Assembly (NCBI GenBank): GCA_017935025.1 | Contig: JAGBIL010000006.1 | Coordinates: forward strand, 1-39,831 | DNA: 39,831 nucleotides | Direction of reading: 5' to 3' | DNA from: Opitutales bacterium | Lineage (GTDB): Bacteria; Verrucomicrobiota; Verrucomicrobiia; Opitutales; UBA953 | Part shown: positions 24,937 to 32,709 of the stretch, piece after piece | How positions within the stretch are numbered: the stretch's first letter is position 1 | Layout: every line of letters begins with the position of its first letter | Translations under genes and position numbers: made by a program | Notes under the pieces: model-generated | Told to the model about the DNA's origin: nothing | The model's input: the letters and a program-made list of their open reading frames with translations, nothing else | Database searches by the model: none

Positions 24937-24960
24937 CGTTTAAGGCGTAAAGCGTAGAGA

Positions 24961-25000
24961 AGCGTTCCCGTGAAGCAATCCGCGGGAACGCTTTTTTTTT
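24961..25000 (+). terminator. Terminator after nuoI made of the GCGGGAACG word pair
   Basis: AGCGTTCCCG (24961-24970) and CGGGAACGCT (24983-24992) pair perfectly, with nine T in a row after the C at 24991. The loop (TGAAGCAAT...) is shared with the terminator at 25946-25981. Confidence 0.92.
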
Positions 25001-25194
25001 GTCCTGCGGGCGGATGAGGGTTTTCACGTTTCCGTTATTTGTGATTTACCCCGAAAATAATTTTTGCCGATGTGGCGGTTTATCCTTGCCGTATGGCTTT
25101 TTTTTTTTGTGAAAATCCAAGACGGAAATTGAGTCAGTTTTGGAGAAATTGTTTTTCCGAGCTCTATTTTCTTAACTCTAAAAAAAAAAGTATC

Positions 25195-25899
25195 ATGAAA
25201 AAATGCATAACAATCGCGGCTCTTCTCGCCGCAACAACCGCATTCTCCAACGCAGCGGCGTGGGAAGACGGTGTGGAATTCTCGGGCTCCACGTTCACTA
25301 CGACCGGAGCGTGGGAAACAACGGAGCCGGGCGCTTCCGTGACGATGCTGTTGGACGTAGGTGCGTTTTCGAAACTGTTCGACAGCGCGACGGCATCCGC
25401 CCGTCCGGTTTTCGTTTCGATGAGCGGTTCCGGCTCACATATTGTCGGACTCGCGGCTCATGAAACGGACAGAATAATCGGGGCTGCCGACGTTTCCGCC
25501 CCAGGAACATACAATAATCAATACTCGATGTCTCGGGATGACGGAGACAGCATTTCGTCGATAGACTGGTCAACGGTGTCGGCTGCGGCGCTAACGATGA
25601 CATTGCGAACAACCTCCACATACGGGACGGCGTGGTCGCTTACCGTGCTCAACAACGACGGGACCTACACGGAAAAAACCGCAAGCAATCCTAACCTCCT
25701 CTGGGGGAATATGGGAGATATCACGAATATTTCCGTTGATACAAGCGTCGTTTCAAAATCTTACGCATTTGACGGCTTCATCAAAGGGTCGGATGCCTAT
25801 CTTTTGAATCGCGCAGCGATCCCCGAGCCGTCTGCGTTCGGTTTGATCGCCGGTGTCGGCGCATTGGCGCTTGTAGCGTCCCGTCGTCGCCGCAAATAA
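25195..25899 (+). CDS. PEP-CTERM sorting-domain protein
   Basis: A 234-residue exported protein. The start at 25195 gives a standard signal peptide (MKKCITIAALLAATTAFSNAAA). The middle is rich in Ser, Thr, Ala and Gly, with predicted beta strands and no known domain. The C-terminus has the complete sorting signal: IPEPSAFGLIAG, a hydrophobic helix, then VASRRRRK. In this class an exosortase cuts near the PEP motif during export to the envelope or exopolysaccharide layer. No exosortase gene is in the window. The gene has no copy of the GGGAACG word. No Shine-Dalgarno sequence. It has its own terminator. Confidence 0.88.
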   Translation: MKKCITIAALLAATTAFSNAAAWEDGVEFSGSTFTTTGAWETTEPGASVTMLLDVGAFSKLFDSATASARPVFVSMSGSGSHIVGLAAHETDRIIGAADVSAPGTYNNQYSMSRDDGDSISSIDWSTVSAAALTMTLRTTSTYGTAWSLTVLNNDGTYTEKTASNPNLLWGNMGDITNISVDTSVVSKSYAFDGFIKGSDAYLLNRAAIPEPSAFGLIAGVGALALVASRRRRK

Positions 25900-25945
25900 G
25901 ATTTTCGGGGCGGAAAGTCGCCTCGATTAATTAGTAGTATATTGG

Positions 25946-25981
25946 CGTTCCCGTGAAGCAATTTGCGGGAACGTTTTTTTA
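25946..25981 (+). terminator. Terminator after the PEP-CTERM gene made of the GCGGGAACG word pair
   Basis: CGTTCCCG (25946-25953) and CGGGAACG (25966-25973) pair around TGAAGCAATTTG and are followed by T7. Apart from two bases in the loop, the whole 28 bases equal the terminator after nuoI. Confidence 0.9.
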
Positions 25982-26106
25982 CGGAAGTCTCCGTGGTTTT
26001 GTGAGAGTATTTTGCAGGCTCGAATCGGGCGGGCGGTGGTCTGCCCATGAAAACCTTTGCGTTCCCGCGAAGAACTTCGTATGTTTCGATTTCTTTTTTG
26101 AGATTT

Positions 26107-27414
26107 ATGTTGCACCTATCGACCAAAGATGCGGATTGCTTTGAAAAGCTGAAAGAATTTTCAAAACCGGTGGCGCAGTCCGCCGAAATCAGTTCCGTGG
26201 TTTCGGGCGTGATTGCGGATGTCGCGCAGCGCGGCGACGAAGCCGTGCTTTATTACACGGCAAAATTTGACCATGCGAAGCTCTCGCAAAAACAGTTGCG
26301 CGTTCCCGCGGCAGCGATTGAAGCAGCCTACGCCTCCCTCCCGCCGGACAAGTTGGAGGCGATGACGGAAGCGGCGGAATCAATTCGTGCGTTTCACGCG
26401 CAGACATTGCGCAAAAATTGGAAGAAGAAAAACCCGCAGGGAGCCGTCGTAGGAGAAATGTTTTTTCCGATTCAACGTGTCGGGCTTTACATTCCGGGCG
26501 GACAGGTCCCGCTGAGCTCGACGGTTCTGATGACGGCGATTCCGGCGCAGCTCGCCGGTGTTCCCGAGCTTGTGATTTGCACGCCTCCGCACGGGGACGG
26601 GTCGATCGCTCCGGAAATCCTCGCCGCTGCAAAACTTTGCGGAGTGACGGAAATTTACGCCGTCGGCGGAGTTCAGGCAATTGCGGCGATGGCTTACGGC
26701 ACGCAAACGATTGCTCCCGTGGACAAAATCGCCGGACCGGGCAACGCGTTTGTCATTGAGGCGAAGCGCCAGCTTTTCGGCAAAGTCGGTATAGATTTGC
26801 TGCCGGGACCGAGCGAAGTCATGGTGATCGCAGATTCGACGGCAAATCCGGAATGGGTCGCCGCCGATATTATTACGCAGGCTGAGCACGGGAGCGGGAA
26901 AGAGAAAGTCTATCTTGTCGCTCTTGATCAGCGCGTCTTGAACGCAACGGAAGTGGCGATAAACTCTTTGCTCATGCGCTATCGCAAGGGCGAACGTCTC
27001 CGCGAAATCATGAATGCCGGATTTTGCTCCGTGTTGGCCGATTCTCTCGCGTCCGCCGTGCGTGTTGCGAATTTTATCGCGCCGGAACACCTCGAAATTC
27101 AGGCGCGCCGGAACACGACGAAACGCCTTTCTCAGGAAATCACGACGGCGGGAGCGATGCTGCTCGGGCACTACACGCCTGCCGCGCTCGGAGACTTTAT
27201 CGCGGGACCGTCTCACACGCTTCCGACTTCGCGTACGGGGCGCTTCCTCAGCGGTTTGCAGGTTTCTGATTTTATGCGCCGCACGAGCCTTGTTCAGTAC
27301 GACGAAGAATCGCTGCGCAAGGCCGCTCCCGTGGTCGCGGCGTTTTCCAAAATGGAACAGCTCGAAGTGCACGGACATTCCGTTTCGATTCGTTTTGAAG
27401 AACCTTCGGAGTAA
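26107..27414 (+). CDS. hisD: Histidinol dehydrogenase
   Basis: It carries out the last two steps of histidine synthesis, oxidising histidinol to histidine with NAD and zinc. The start at 26107 (MLHLSTKDADCF) gives 435 residues, the usual size; the frame from 26047 adds a non-conserved leader. GLYIPGGQVPLSSTVLMTAIPA, IAGPGNAFVIEAKRQLFG and IDLLPGPSEVMVIAD are signatures. APEHLEI holds the catalytic Glu/His pair. Zinc ligands are expected in ITQAEHG, LGDFIAGPSH and the final VHGHSV. Other his genes are absent here. xseB starts 5 bases after the stop. Confidence 0.96.
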   Translation: MLHLSTKDADCFEKLKEFSKPVAQSAEISSVVSGVIADVAQRGDEAVLYYTAKFDHAKLSQKQLRVPAAAIEAAYASLPPDKLEAMTEAAESIRAFHAQTLRKNWKKKNPQGAVVGEMFFPIQRVGLYIPGGQVPLSSTVLMTAIPAQLAGVPELVICTPPHGDGSIAPEILAAAKLCGVTEIYAVGGVQAIAAMAYGTQTIAPVDKIAGPGNAFVIEAKRQLFGKVGIDLLPGPSEVMVIADSTANPEWVAADIITQAEHGSGKEKVYLVALDQRVLNATEVAINSLLMRYRKGERLREIMNAGFCSVLADSLASAVRVANFIAPEHLEIQARRNTTKRLSQEITTAGAMLLGHYTPAALGDFIAGPSHTLPTSRTGRFLSGLQVSDFMRRTSLVQYDEESLRKAAPVVAAFSKMEQLEVHGHSVSIRFEEPSE

Positions 27415-27419
27415 ACGTC

Positions 27420-27674
27420 ATGAGCAAACCGAAAAAGACGGAAAAAGAGCTGACTTTTGAAGAAGAGCTCGCAAAACTTGAAGGCATTGTCGAAAGCCTT
27501 GAAGGCGGCGACGTGCCGCTTGCCGAGTTGGTCGAGCGCTACGAAGCCGGTATGCGTCACCTCAAAAACTGTCAGGAAAAGTTGGCGTGTGCCGAGTTGC
27601 GCATTGAGCAGTTGCGCTCGGTCTCACCCGACGGCGAAGCGCAGACGGAGCCGTTTGCCGACGAAGATTACTGA
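27420..27674 (+). CDS. xseB: Exodeoxyribonuclease VII small subunit
   Basis: An 84-residue helical-hairpin protein that binds the XseA subunit of exonuclease VII. LTFEEELAKLEGIVESLEGGDVPLAELVERYEAGMRHLKNCQEKL matches the family throughout, including the GD turn. The acidic C-terminal tail is usual. A GGAG ribosome-binding site sits 8 bases before the ATG and overlaps the end of hisD. Its position just before dxs is a common arrangement in bacteria. Confidence 0.93.
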   Translation: MSKPKKTEKELTFEEELAKLEGIVESLEGGDVPLAELVERYEAGMRHLKNCQEKLACAELRIEQLRSVSPDGEAQTEPFADEDY

Positions 27675-27716
27675 TATTCTCTCTTTCTCTCGAAAAAAAA
27701 AAAAATCTCCCGAAAA

Positions 27717-29600
27717 ATGCTCGAAAACATCCAGTCCCCGGCAGATCTGAAGCGTGTTCCCGCGGGCGAGCTTCCCGCTGTCGCGCAGGAGTTGCGGGAA
27801 CGCATTGTCGCCGTGACTGCGGCGAACGGCGGGCACGTGGCGCCGAATCTCGGGGTGGTCGAGCTTTCTGTTGCGCTTCACCGCGTTTTTGACGTTCCGA
27901 AAGACAGCATCGTTTTCGACGTTTCTCACCAGTGCTATGCGCATAAAATTTTGACGGGGCGCGGGGCACGCTTTGATACGCTTCGGCAAACCGGCGGAAT
28001 TTCCGGGTTTTGCAATCGCGGAGAAAGCGCGTCCGATGCGTTCGGCGCGGGGCACGCGGGAACGGCGCTTTCCGCCGCGCTTGGAATTGCCGCTGCGCGG
28101 GATCGCCTCGGCGGGAACGAGCACGTTATCGCCGTCGTCGGAGATGCCGCCGTAACCAACGGCACCACACTCGAAGCGCTCAACAATATCGCCGCGCATA
28201 CGCAGCGGCTCATCGTTGTGCTCAACGACAACGAATGGTCGATTGACCGCAATGTCGGTGCCGTCGCCGATTGCCTCAACCGCATCATTACCACGAATTT
28301 TTACAACGAGGCGACGAGCGGGCTGAAACGCCTCATCGCGAAACTGCCTTGCGGCGATCACCTGATTCGCGCCGGTTCCGCTTGGAAACAGGAAAAAAAG
28401 CAAGTGCTGACTTCCGGGGCATCGTCGCTTTTTGAAAATTTCAAACTGCGTTATCTCGGCCCGATTGACGGGCATAATATTTCGCAACTCGTCGATTATC
28501 TGGAATTTGCGAAAAAATCGCCGCGACCGATTCTGCTTCACATTCGCACGAAAAAGGGCAAAGGCTTGCCGGTGGCGGAAGCGCATCCGGACCGTTTTCA
28601 CGGGTGTTCGCCTTACGATCCCGCGACGGGAGCGCCTGCCAAATCGCTTGCCGGCGTTCCCGCGCCTTGGCAGGACGTGTTCGGGCAAACGTTGGTGCGT
28701 TTTGCCCGAAACAATGAAAAAATCGTCGGCATCACGGCGGCGATGTCTGCGGGAACGGGACTTTGTTTCCTGAAAAAGGAATTTCCCGATCGCTATTTCG
28801 ATGTGGGGATTGCGGAAGGGCACGCCGTCGTTTTTGCGGCGGGGTTGGCGGCGCGCGGGCTCAAACCCTGTGTCGCAATTTATTCGACGTTCATGCAGCG
28901 AGCGGTGGATATGGTGATGCACGATGTTTGCCTGCAAAATTTGGATGTGCTGTTTTGCCTCGACCGCGCGGGGCTTTCTCCGCAGGACGGTGCCACGCAC
29001 CACGGCGTTTTCGATATTGCGATGATGCGTTGTTTGCCGAACCTCACGATCATGCAGCCTAAAGACGAAGACGAGCTTGCGGACATGATGCACACGGCGT
29101 TCATGCGCGGCGGTCCGGCGGCGATTCGTTATCCGCGCGGCTCTGCGCCCGGCGCGAAAGTGAAAGACGTTCCCGCGGAAATCGAAATCGGAAAGGCGGA
29201 AATCCTTGAATCCGGAATCGGTGAAATTTGCGTGTGGTCGCTCGGCTCGATGCTTCCGACGGCGAAAAAACTTTGCGAGAAAATCTTTGAGGCGACGGGA
29301 ACGCGGGCGACGTTGGTCAACGCGCGTTTCGTGAAACCGCTCGACGGCGCATTGCTTGCCGAGCAGGCGAAAACGGCAAAACTATTTGTTACACTCGAAG
29401 ATCACGCGCTTGCGGGGGGCTTCGGGAGCTCCGTTTTGGAAGAGCTTGCCGCACGGAATCTGTCCGTTCCCGTGGAGCGTTTTGGTTGGGCGGACAAGTT
29501 TGTTCCGCACGGGACGACGGTGGGTGATTTGCGTTCTCGTTTCGGATTAGACGACGAATCCGTCGCGCAAAGGGTGCTCACGCGGATTTCCGCTGTTTGA
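27717..29600 (+). CDS. dxs: 1-deoxy-D-xylulose-5-phosphate synthase (divergent)
   Basis: A 627-residue thiamine-diphosphate enzyme joining pyruvate and glyceraldehyde 3-phosphate, the first step of the MEP isoprenoid pathway. Retained residues include the His of HVAPNLGVVEL, the His of GHAGTA, GDAAVTNG (Asp for Mg-ThDP), NDNEWSI, the catalytic Glu in VGIAEGHAV, and RAGLSPQDGATHHG. Several otherwise conserved motifs differ: GHSSTS reads GHAGTA, AEQHAV reads AEGHAV, and GDGAMTGG reads GDAAVTNG. Three of the unusual segments contain the GCGGGAACG word. The gene order xseB-dxs supports the call. The length is typical (about 620). It could be a paralogue with changed specificity. Confidence 0.85.
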   Translation: MLENIQSPADLKRVPAGELPAVAQELRERIVAVTAANGGHVAPNLGVVELSVALHRVFDVPKDSIVFDVSHQCYAHKILTGRGARFDTLRQTGGISGFCNRGESASDAFGAGHAGTALSAALGIAAARDRLGGNEHVIAVVGDAAVTNGTTLEALNNIAAHTQRLIVVLNDNEWSIDRNVGAVADCLNRIITTNFYNEATSGLKRLIAKLPCGDHLIRAGSAWKQEKKQVLTSGASSLFENFKLRYLGPIDGHNISQLVDYLEFAKKSPRPILLHIRTKKGKGLPVAEAHPDRFHGCSPYDPATGAPAKSLAGVPAPWQDVFGQTLVRFARNNEKIVGITAAMSAGTGLCFLKKEFPDRYFDVGIAEGHAVVFAAGLAARGLKPCVAIYSTFMQRAVDMVMHDVCLQNLDVLFCLDRAGLSPQDGATHHGVFDIAMMRCLPNLTIMQPKDEDELADMMHTAFMRGGPAAIRYPRGSAPGAKVKDVPAEIEIGKAEILESGIGEICVWSLGSMLPTAKKLCEKIFEATGTRATLVNARFVKPLDGALLAEQAKTAKLFVTLEDHALAGGFGSSVLEELAARNLSVPVERFGWADKFVPHGTTVGDLRSRFGLDDESVAQRVLTRISAV

Positions 29601-29627
29601 TTTTTTTTTTTCAGGGAAGAAAAATTT

Positions 29628-30692
29628 ATGGCAGACCGCAAAAGACTCCGGTTGACGCTTTGCGGCTTGCTCTCGTTCGCGGCGGCGCTCTGTGTGGCAT
29701 CGGCGTTTTACTCGGAAAAAAGAGTTTCGGCTGAGCCGGAGCTTCTTTCTGCGGGAACGGCGGCGCGGTTTGAGTTTCCGGCGCGCTTGCGCGTAGCGAC
29801 GTATAATTTGCATAACTTTCGGGACGAAAATCGTTTTTCCGAAAAAGGGAAATTTCAGTACAAGCATCCGAAATCTGAAAAATCGAAGGAGGCGCTTTAT
29901 CGCACGATTCTCGAGGTGCGTCCGGATGTGCTCGCCGTGCAGGAAGTGGGCGGGGCGGAATGGCTGACAGAGTTGGCATCGGCGCTTGCTCGACGCGGGC
30001 TTGAGTTCCCGTACGGTGTTTGTCTGGATGGGCGCGACAGCTATAACCGCCTTGCGATTTTGTCGCGCGTCCCGTTTTCAAAAACGATTGAGCTTGTCGC
30101 GCCGGAAAAACTGACGCGCGGAATGCTCGGAATCGTCGTTCCCGTGGCGGGCGGAAATTTGCTTCATGTTTACAACGTGCATTTGAAAAGCAAGGTGTCA
30201 TCCGATCCGGATGATCCGGAAAGTGCGGACCGGCGTTCCCGCGAGGCGCGCTATGTGCGGCGCCTGATAGAGTTTGATGTGCAGGACGAGAAAACGGCGG
30301 CGAAAATTCCCGCGTCTGTTCGGCTTCCGGTAGCAGAGCGTCGCGAAAATGCCGCGCCGGAGTTTTTTGTGCTGCTCGGAGATTTCAACGACAATCCGGG
30401 AAGTAAGCCGCTTGCACCGCTTGAAGTTGATGCCTTTGCGCGCGCGCTTCCCGCAAAAAATGCAAACGGCGGCGTACTGACGTTTTTCAATCCGAATCGC
30501 GGATATTTTCATACTTTCGATAGGATTTTTGCTTCGCCGTCGCTTTTCAAAGATTTTTATGTGCCCGAGTCCGCAAAAATTGCCGAGTTTTCATGGTCGC
30601 AAACAGCAAGCGATCATCGCCTTGTTTATGCGGATTTCGACTTCACGGGAACGCTTAGACGGGAAGAGCATTTTACCGAAAATAAAAAATAA
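29628..30692 (+). CDS. Endonuclease/exonuclease/phosphatase family protein, exported or membrane-anchored
   Basis: A 354-residue protein with a basic start (MADRKRLRL) and a hydrophobic segment (about 9-27) that acts as a signal peptide or anchor. The catalytic domain has RVATYNLHNFRD (Asn), LAVQEVGG (metal Glu), YNRLAILSR, VYNVHLKSK (His), LLGDFNDNPGS (Asp/Asn) and the final WSQTASDHRLVYADF (Asp/His). These are the metal and catalytic residues of the DNase I-like fold. Members cleave nucleic acids or phosphodiesters of lipids and sugars; the substrate here is unknown. GGGAAG lies 7-12 bases before the ATG. Last gene of the hisD cluster, followed by tRNA-Arg. Confidence 0.85.
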   Translation: MADRKRLRLTLCGLLSFAAALCVASAFYSEKRVSAEPELLSAGTAARFEFPARLRVATYNLHNFRDENRFSEKGKFQYKHPKSEKSKEALYRTILEVRPDVLAVQEVGGAEWLTELASALARRGLEFPYGVCLDGRDSYNRLAILSRVPFSKTIELVAPEKLTRGMLGIVVPVAGGNLLHVYNVHLKSKVSSDPDDPESADRRSREARYVRRLIEFDVQDEKTAAKIPASVRLPVAERRENAAPEFFVLLGDFNDNPGSKPLAPLEVDAFARALPAKNANGGVLTFFNPNRGYFHTFDRIFASPSLFKDFYVPESAKIAEFSWSQTASDHRLVYADFDFTGTLRREEHFTENKK

Positions 30693-30750
30693 TTTTTTTT
30701 GCTTGCGTCGTTTTTCAAAAGAAGTTTTATTCATTCCTACATTTTTGAAC

Positions 30751-30825
30751 GCGCCCGTGGTGAAATGGATATCACTAGTGACTACGGATCACTCGTTCGG
30801 GGTTCGAATCCTCGCGGGCGCGCCA
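30751..30825 (+). tRNA. tRNA-Arg (anticodon ACG)
   Basis: The acceptor arms GCGCCCG and CGGGCGC pair fully, with discriminator G and an encoded CCA. The anticodon stem AGTGA/TCACT holds the loop CTACGGA with anticodon ACG at 30784-30786. The T-loop is TTCGAAT. After A34-to-inosine editing it would read CGU, CGC and CGA. Confidence 0.95.
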
Positions 30826-30834
30826 TTCAAAAAA

Positions 30835-30864
30835 AACCGCTCTTAACCGAAGCGGTTTTTTTTT
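30835..30864 (+). terminator. Rho-independent terminator after tRNA-Arg
   Basis: AACCGCT (30835-30841) and AGCGGTT (30851-30857) pair around a 9-base loop, and nine T follow from 30856. Confidence 0.85.
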
Positions 30865-31020
30865 GCCGAAATTCCGGTAAAAAAGCGCGCGGACGACAAA
30901 TTTTGAGTGCTTTCGCGTTTCGCGAGGAGCGTTTCCCTTCACTTTTTTTAGGTTGATTTTTCGGAGCGGCGGGGAAAAATAGTCTCATTCAATTTCAAAA
31001 TAGCTCTTTTGGAGTTTGTA

Positions 31021-31248
31021 GCTTGTAGGGCATAAGCTCGAAAGGGCGAGCGGGAACGGCAAAAAAAAACCGTTCCCGCTCTTTTTTTATGCGCAGACGC
31101 CGCCCGCCCTTGCGGGCAAGCGGCGGGAACTGCTATAAGAGCAAGCGGCAGAGGGCTTCGATTATTTCGAGGGTTCCCGAAATAATGGTTATTGCCGCCG
31201 CCGCGAGAATCACGGCGTTCCTTGTTTTATCATGCTTGTAGGGCATAA
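31021..31248 (+). repeat. 15-bp direct repeat GCTTGTAGGGCATAA
   Basis: The word occurs at 31021-31035 and 31234-31248. In both copies GCTT and the AAGC that follows or overlaps the end can form a short stem. A terminator-like hairpin and two other hairpins lie between the copies. Confidence 0.7.
31048..31088 (+). terminator. Orphan terminator made of the GCGGGAACG word pair
   Basis: GAGCGGGAACGG (31048-31059) and CCGTTCCCGCTC (31070-31081) pair perfectly around an A-rich loop and run into T7. No coding gene ends here; the nearest upstream gene is tRNA-Arg with its own terminator. It may therefore end an unrecognised small RNA starting near 30960-31010. Confidence 0.8.
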
Positions 31249-31421
31249 AGCCAACTCACACGATTCCGCGCGAAATTGAAAAAGAACGATTATGCGGGAA
31301 ATTTTGCAATCATTTTTGTTTTGGTAGTGTTTCCCGCGAGCGCTTGCGGGGCGCGGGATTTCGGCAAAAAAACGTTTTTAACGTTGCGGGGCTCGGGTAT
31401 TTGAATTTCTTTACCGGGCGC

Positions 31422-32042
31422 ATGAAAAGTCAGTTTGATCTGAGTCTTTATCTGGTAACGGATGCGCCGGAAAAATGTCGTCTCGGCTTGCTCGGAACCG
31501 TCGAGGCCGCCATTGCGGGCGGCGTTACGATTGTTCAGTATCGTTCGGATAACCCCGACGCGGGAACGTGCTATGCGGAGGCGAAAGCGCTTGCGGAGTT
31601 TTTGCGTCCCCGCGGCATCCCGTTCATCGTGAACAACCGCGTCGATCTTGCGTTGGCGCTGGATGCCGATGGAGTGCACGTCGGGCAGCGAGATTTGCCC
31701 GTTCCCGTCGTACGCAAGCTCATCGGCGAGGAAAAAATTCTCGGGTTTTCCGTATCGAATCGGGCGGAACTCGATGCCGTGGACGCTTCGAAGGTAGACT
31801 ACCTTGGGATCGGTCCGGTTTTTCCGACGATTTCGAAGGCGGATGCTTCTCCGGACTTGGGGCTGGCGGATTTTGCTGCGTTGGCGGCACGTTCGCCGCT
31901 TCCCGTCGTGGCAATCGGCGGCTTGGACGTCGCCCGTTCCCGCGCGGTGCGTGCCACGGGAGCGGTTGCGGGGATTGCGGTCGTTTCCGCCATTTGCGGA
32001 GCGGAAGATCCCGCCGCCGCGGCGCGCGCCCTCGCAATGTGA
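31422..32042 (+). CDS. thiE: Thiamine-phosphate synthase
   Basis: It joins the pyrimidine (HMP-PP) and thiazole (THZ-P) parts into thiamine phosphate. The start at 31422 (MKSQFDLSLYLVTDAP) gives 206 residues, typical for ThiE. IVQYRSDNPDAGTC takes the place of the usual Q-x-R-x-K segment. VNNRVDLALALDADGVHVGQRDLP is the metal and pyrophosphate site. YLGIGPVFPTISKADASPDLGL and VVAIGGLDV are the phosphate-binding signatures. The lysine usually found in the QxRxK segment is not seen. No other thi genes and no TPP riboswitch are nearby. Confidence 0.92.
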   Translation: MKSQFDLSLYLVTDAPEKCRLGLLGTVEAAIAGGVTIVQYRSDNPDAGTCYAEAKALAEFLRPRGIPFIVNNRVDLALALDADGVHVGQRDLPVPVVRKLIGEEKILGFSVSNRAELDAVDASKVDYLGIGPVFPTISKADASPDLGLADFAALAARSPLPVVAIGGLDVARSRAVRATGAVAGIAVVSAICGAEDPAAAARALAM

Positions 32043-32091
32043 GTAAAAAAACTTTGCGGGAACAGACGGGAACGGTAGTATTTGTTTCGCA

Positions 32092-32556
32092 ATGAATATT
32101 GAAGCAAAAATTCAGGAATTGGGGTTGACGCTCCCGCCGCCGCCGGCTCCCGCCGGTGCTTATGTTCCCGCCGTACGTACGGGAAACTTGCTCTTTCTTT
32201 CGGGAACGCTTCCCATGGCGGACGGCAAGCTCACTCACACCGGCATGATCGGTTCCGCTCCGGAAAAAGATATTGCTTACGGCTATGCCGCCGCGCGTCA
32301 GTGCGCCCTCGCCGCACTCGCGAATGCGAAGGCGTTTCTCGGCTCTTTAGACAAGGTGAAGCGCGTGGTGAATGTGAACGGTTTTGTTTACGCGCCCGAA
32401 GGTTTTGCGGATGCGCCTAAAGTCATCAACGGAGCTTCCGAGTTATTTATGGCCGTTTTCGGTGAAAACGGGAAACACGCCCGAGCGGCGGTTGCGCTCG
32501 GCGGGGTGCCGCTCCACGCGACGACGGAAGTTCAGGTTATTCTTGAAGTCGAATAG
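32092..32556 (+). CDS. RidA/YjgF-family protein, long clade
   Basis: A 154-residue member of the RidA family, in which the trimeric enzymes release ammonia from reactive enamine/imine intermediates formed by PLP enzymes. LLFLSGTLPMADGKL and ALANAKAFLGSLDKVKRVVNVNGFVYAPEGFADAPKVINGASELFMAVFG match the longer YjgF-like clade, with HARAAVALGGVPLHATTEVQV at the end. The Arg in HARAAV is at the place of the catalytic Arg of RidA. The N-terminus is longer than in RidA itself. It lies 49 bases after thiE in the same direction, so the two may be co-transcribed. Confidence 0.88.
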   Translation: MNIEAKIQELGLTLPPPPAPAGAYVPAVRTGNLLFLSGTLPMADGKLTHTGMIGSAPEKDIAYGYAAARQCALAALANAKAFLGSLDKVKRVVNVNGFVYAPEGFADAPKVINGASELFMAVFGENGKHARAAVALGGVPLHATTEVQVILEVE

Positions 32557-32709
32557 GATTTTTTCAAAACGGCTCCGCTTTATTAGTAGCAAGCGTTGAA
32601 AAATTTGTAATTCAAACTTACTTATTTTTCTTCGTTTGTTCTCAGTCGGCGGAAGTTTTTTTTTTACGACAGAACGAAAGACAAAACGCGTGATCCGGCT
32701 TCTGATTTG

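Larger units (their letters stand above)
30826..31421. other. Gene-free stretch with hairpins before thiE
   Basis: No convincing coding frame is seen. It contains the tRNA terminator, the 15-bp repeat pair, the orphan terminator at 31048-31088, a GC-rich nested hairpin at 31098-31125, and a perfect 9-bp hairpin ATTATTTCG/CGAAATAAT at 31161-31187. No TPP riboswitch was recognised before thiE. The open frame upstream of 31422 has no family similarity. Confidence 0.5.

Noticed and set aside
27624-29093. Minus-strand frame of 489 codons opposite dxs
   Set aside because: It is the antisense of a well-conserved enzyme and has no family features.
31088-31421. TPP riboswitch before thiE
   Set aside because: The conserved CUGAGA and related thi-box segments were not found.
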